64,000 nt of DNA from Kalmusia sp. IMI 367209 (lineage: Eukaryota > Ascomycota > Dothideomycetes > Pleosporales > Didymosphaeriaceae): contig JAPEUQ010000009.1 in assembly GCA_027946365.1 (NCBI GenBank), positions 62,001 to 126,000 of the forward strand, given 5' to 3'. The position numbers and the translations under genes were made by a program. Positions 62,406 to 64,000 of the stretch are shown here, one piece after another (the first letter of the stretch is position 1; every line of letters begins with the position of its first letter). The notes beneath the pieces are model-generated. The model was not told the DNA's origin. It saw nothing but the letters and a program-made list of their open reading frames with translations, and did no database searches.

Positions 62406-63349
62406 ATGAAGCTCTCTACGTCCCTCGCTCTTGCCGCCGCAGCTTCGTGCGCCTCTGCACATACGATCTTCGTGTCGCTCAACAACGGCGCCGTAGGTGA
62501 TGGCGTCCGTGTAGTTTCCTACGACGGTGTATGTTCACTTTCATCTATAATCTATATTTTGTCACCTTCTTCACAGTAGTATGATAAAAGGTTCGAAGAC
62601 TCATGATGGTTGGAGGTACTCTAGATTACACAACAGTAGTCCTTATGTCCCTTGACTGTACCTGACTCACAAACAATAGCCCATTACAGACGTATCCTCC
62701 AGTGACATCGCTTGCAATGGTGGCCCGAACGGAGCAGTGCAGAAGACCAACACCGTCATCAACGTGCAAGCCGGATCCACTGCTAAATTGACTTGGCGCC
62801 ACACGCTGACCTCGGGGTCTAACGATGTCATCGATGCAAGCCACAAGGGTCCTGTGATTGCGTACTTGAAGAAAGTGAGCGATGCGAAGACGGATGCTGG
62901 ACCTGGATGTACGCCCCGCCCCTCCCCTCACCCCTTCAGCACATCATCATCCCGGGCATTCGAGATGTAGGATCATGCATGCTAATATGGACACAGCTGG
63001 CTGGTTCAAGGTCGCAGAAGATGGCCTAGGTTCAGACGGTAAATGGGGCGTCGACCGGCTCATCGCTAACGGTGGCGTTCAAACGATTACTATTCCGCAG
63101 TGTATTGCGCCAGGCCAATATCTCCTTCGTGGCGAGCTCATCGCTTTACACGGCGCGTCTAGCTCTGGCGGTGCTCAATTCTACATGGAGTGCGCCCAGA
63201 TCAATGTTCAAGGGGGAAGTGCGAGCAAGACACCGAGCAGTGTGAGCTTGCCAGGGGCGTACAAAGCGAGCGACCCGGGAATTCTGTATAATTTGTACAA
63301 TGGGCAAAAGACATATACTGTCCCTGGCCCCGCTGTTTTCAAGTGCTAG
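62406..63349 (+). CDS. Secreted AA9 lytic polysaccharide monooxygenase, three exons
   Basis: Exons 62406-62528, 62680-62908 and 62997-63349 join in frame to 234 aa; introns are GTATGT..TAG and GTACGC..CAG with CTGAC and GCTAAT branch sites. A signal peptide (residues 1-18) is followed by His19, which becomes His1 of the mature enzyme. The copper histidine brace is His19 and His96 (in SHKGPV; mature His78), with axial Tyr180 (QFYMECAQI) and the conserved His169 and Gln178 beside it. Cys53 and Cys183 fit the usual disulfide. There is no CBM1; the protein ends soon after PGPAVFKC. AA9 enzymes oxidatively cleave cellulose or related beta-glucans outside the cell. Exact substrate and C1/C4 preference cannot be read from this. 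Confidence 0.93.
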
Positions 63350-64000
63350 GTTAAGCAGGGAGTAGGATAGGACAGTACGAGGCCAATACCTACGAAGTCT
63401 CTAGACGTCTTAAACCTACGGCTGTGGTATGAATTAAATGGAATAGAATCTTATGCTTTCATGTAGTTACATTTTGTGGGAATCTATAGCCTTTAGTTCC
63501 TGGCTTGAAGGTGCTTCCTAAGCCGTGTACTCTGAGGATATTCTCGAGTATACTAGTCGGTGATCTAGTAGGTACCCTTGGTTACAAAACTCGGCAAGTC
63601 GAAATTAATGACACTATTTATTGACCTTGCAGCCAAAGAGTGCCCTTGTCACTCTTACTATACTCTCCTGATTCTAGGGCGTGGAAAAATTCATATACAT
63701 AAATTTTGGAGTTATTATTCAACATTGGGCGTCCTTCCATGTTCCCCGGAGTTTGATGGTAATATACACGGAGGAGGCGGTGATGCCATCCACGCCCACC
63801 AAGTTATCCACCAACAGTCGCATGGCCAATCGTCATCGCCGGTGTGCGGCATGAATCGGTCGGGACGATATTTGCTTCTAAGGCACGGATAAAGATGTCC
63901 ATATTCGCCAGTGCAGCATCCTGCCCTTGACTTCCATGTTCTTACTCCGAACCTTTCAATAAAACATATCCGCTCGATAGCTCTAACAAATTGACCTCTA
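63350..64000. other. Downstream of AA9, no gene supported
   Basis: Mildly AT-rich sequence with AA9 3' signals. A 104-codon frame at 63578-63892 has no recognisable domain or splice context, so it is not called. Confidence 0.4.

Noticed and set aside
63578..63892. 104-codon plus-strand frame
   Set aside because: No domain, signal or splice sites, and mixed composition; not supported as a gene.

Overview
The window is chromosomal DNA of a filamentous ascomycete (Pezizomycotina, most like a Dothideomycete with AT/GC isochores; genus not determinable by eye). The evidence is short GT..AG introns with CTRAC/CTAAT branch sites, fungal genes (AA9 LPMO, JIP5, Gpr1/FUN34 acetate transporter) and a repeat block mutated in the way repeat-induced point mutation (RIP) acts: CpA/TpG nearly absent, TpA very abundant, and Gln/Trp codons turned into TAA/TAG inside frames that otherwise still read as Gag or Pol.

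Bases 1-53,532 are one gene-free, AT-rich nest of transposons. In order: a Copia element cut by the window edge (1-3330); unresolved relics; Gypsy A (5490-10371); an old hAT scrap (11384-11686) with a complete Fot1/pogo-like element next to it (11687-13522); minus-strand Gypsy D (13706-19181), interrupted by plus-strand Gypsy C (19182-32073, TSD ATAGC) and resuming at 32074-33309; hAT copy 1 (25060-31053, TSD AAGATATC) inside C; hAT copy 2 (33310-39283); Gypsy B (39284-51539) carrying nested minus-strand Gypsy F (41047-47642, TSD TTAAA); a solo LTR; and a second Fot1-like end (51855-53532) carrying an unclassified TIR element E (51996-53470).

The most unusual content is the hAT pair. Each copy is about 6 kb, has imperfect terminal inverted repeats of about 1 kb (hAT ends are normally tens of bases), a BED-finger hAT transposase on the plus strand, a second unrecognised gene of about 250 codons on the minus strand, and between the two divergent starts an array of ten 41-bp imperfectly palindromic units. 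The copies are nearly identical, lack RIP-type differences, and have coding sequence poor in CpA and TpG. Copy 1 has a perfect 8-bp target duplication; copy 2 has none, and its two flanks belong to different Gypsy elements.

Composition changes abruptly at 53,532-53,600 into normal gene DNA: a BCS1-like AAA ATPase (minus, 53594-55480) whose stop lies about 60 bp from the transposon end; about 2.6 kb with no gene I can support; a seven-exon acetate transporter (58074-59288); JIP5 ribosome-biogenesis WD40 protein (60037-61383) with an apparent one-base frameshift in a C run; and a secreted three-exon AA9 lytic polysaccharide monooxygenase (62406-63349). No shared pathway links these genes. The JIP5 frameshift in a presumably essential gene suggests homopolymer errors in the assembly, which matters for judging whether the hAT genes are really broken.
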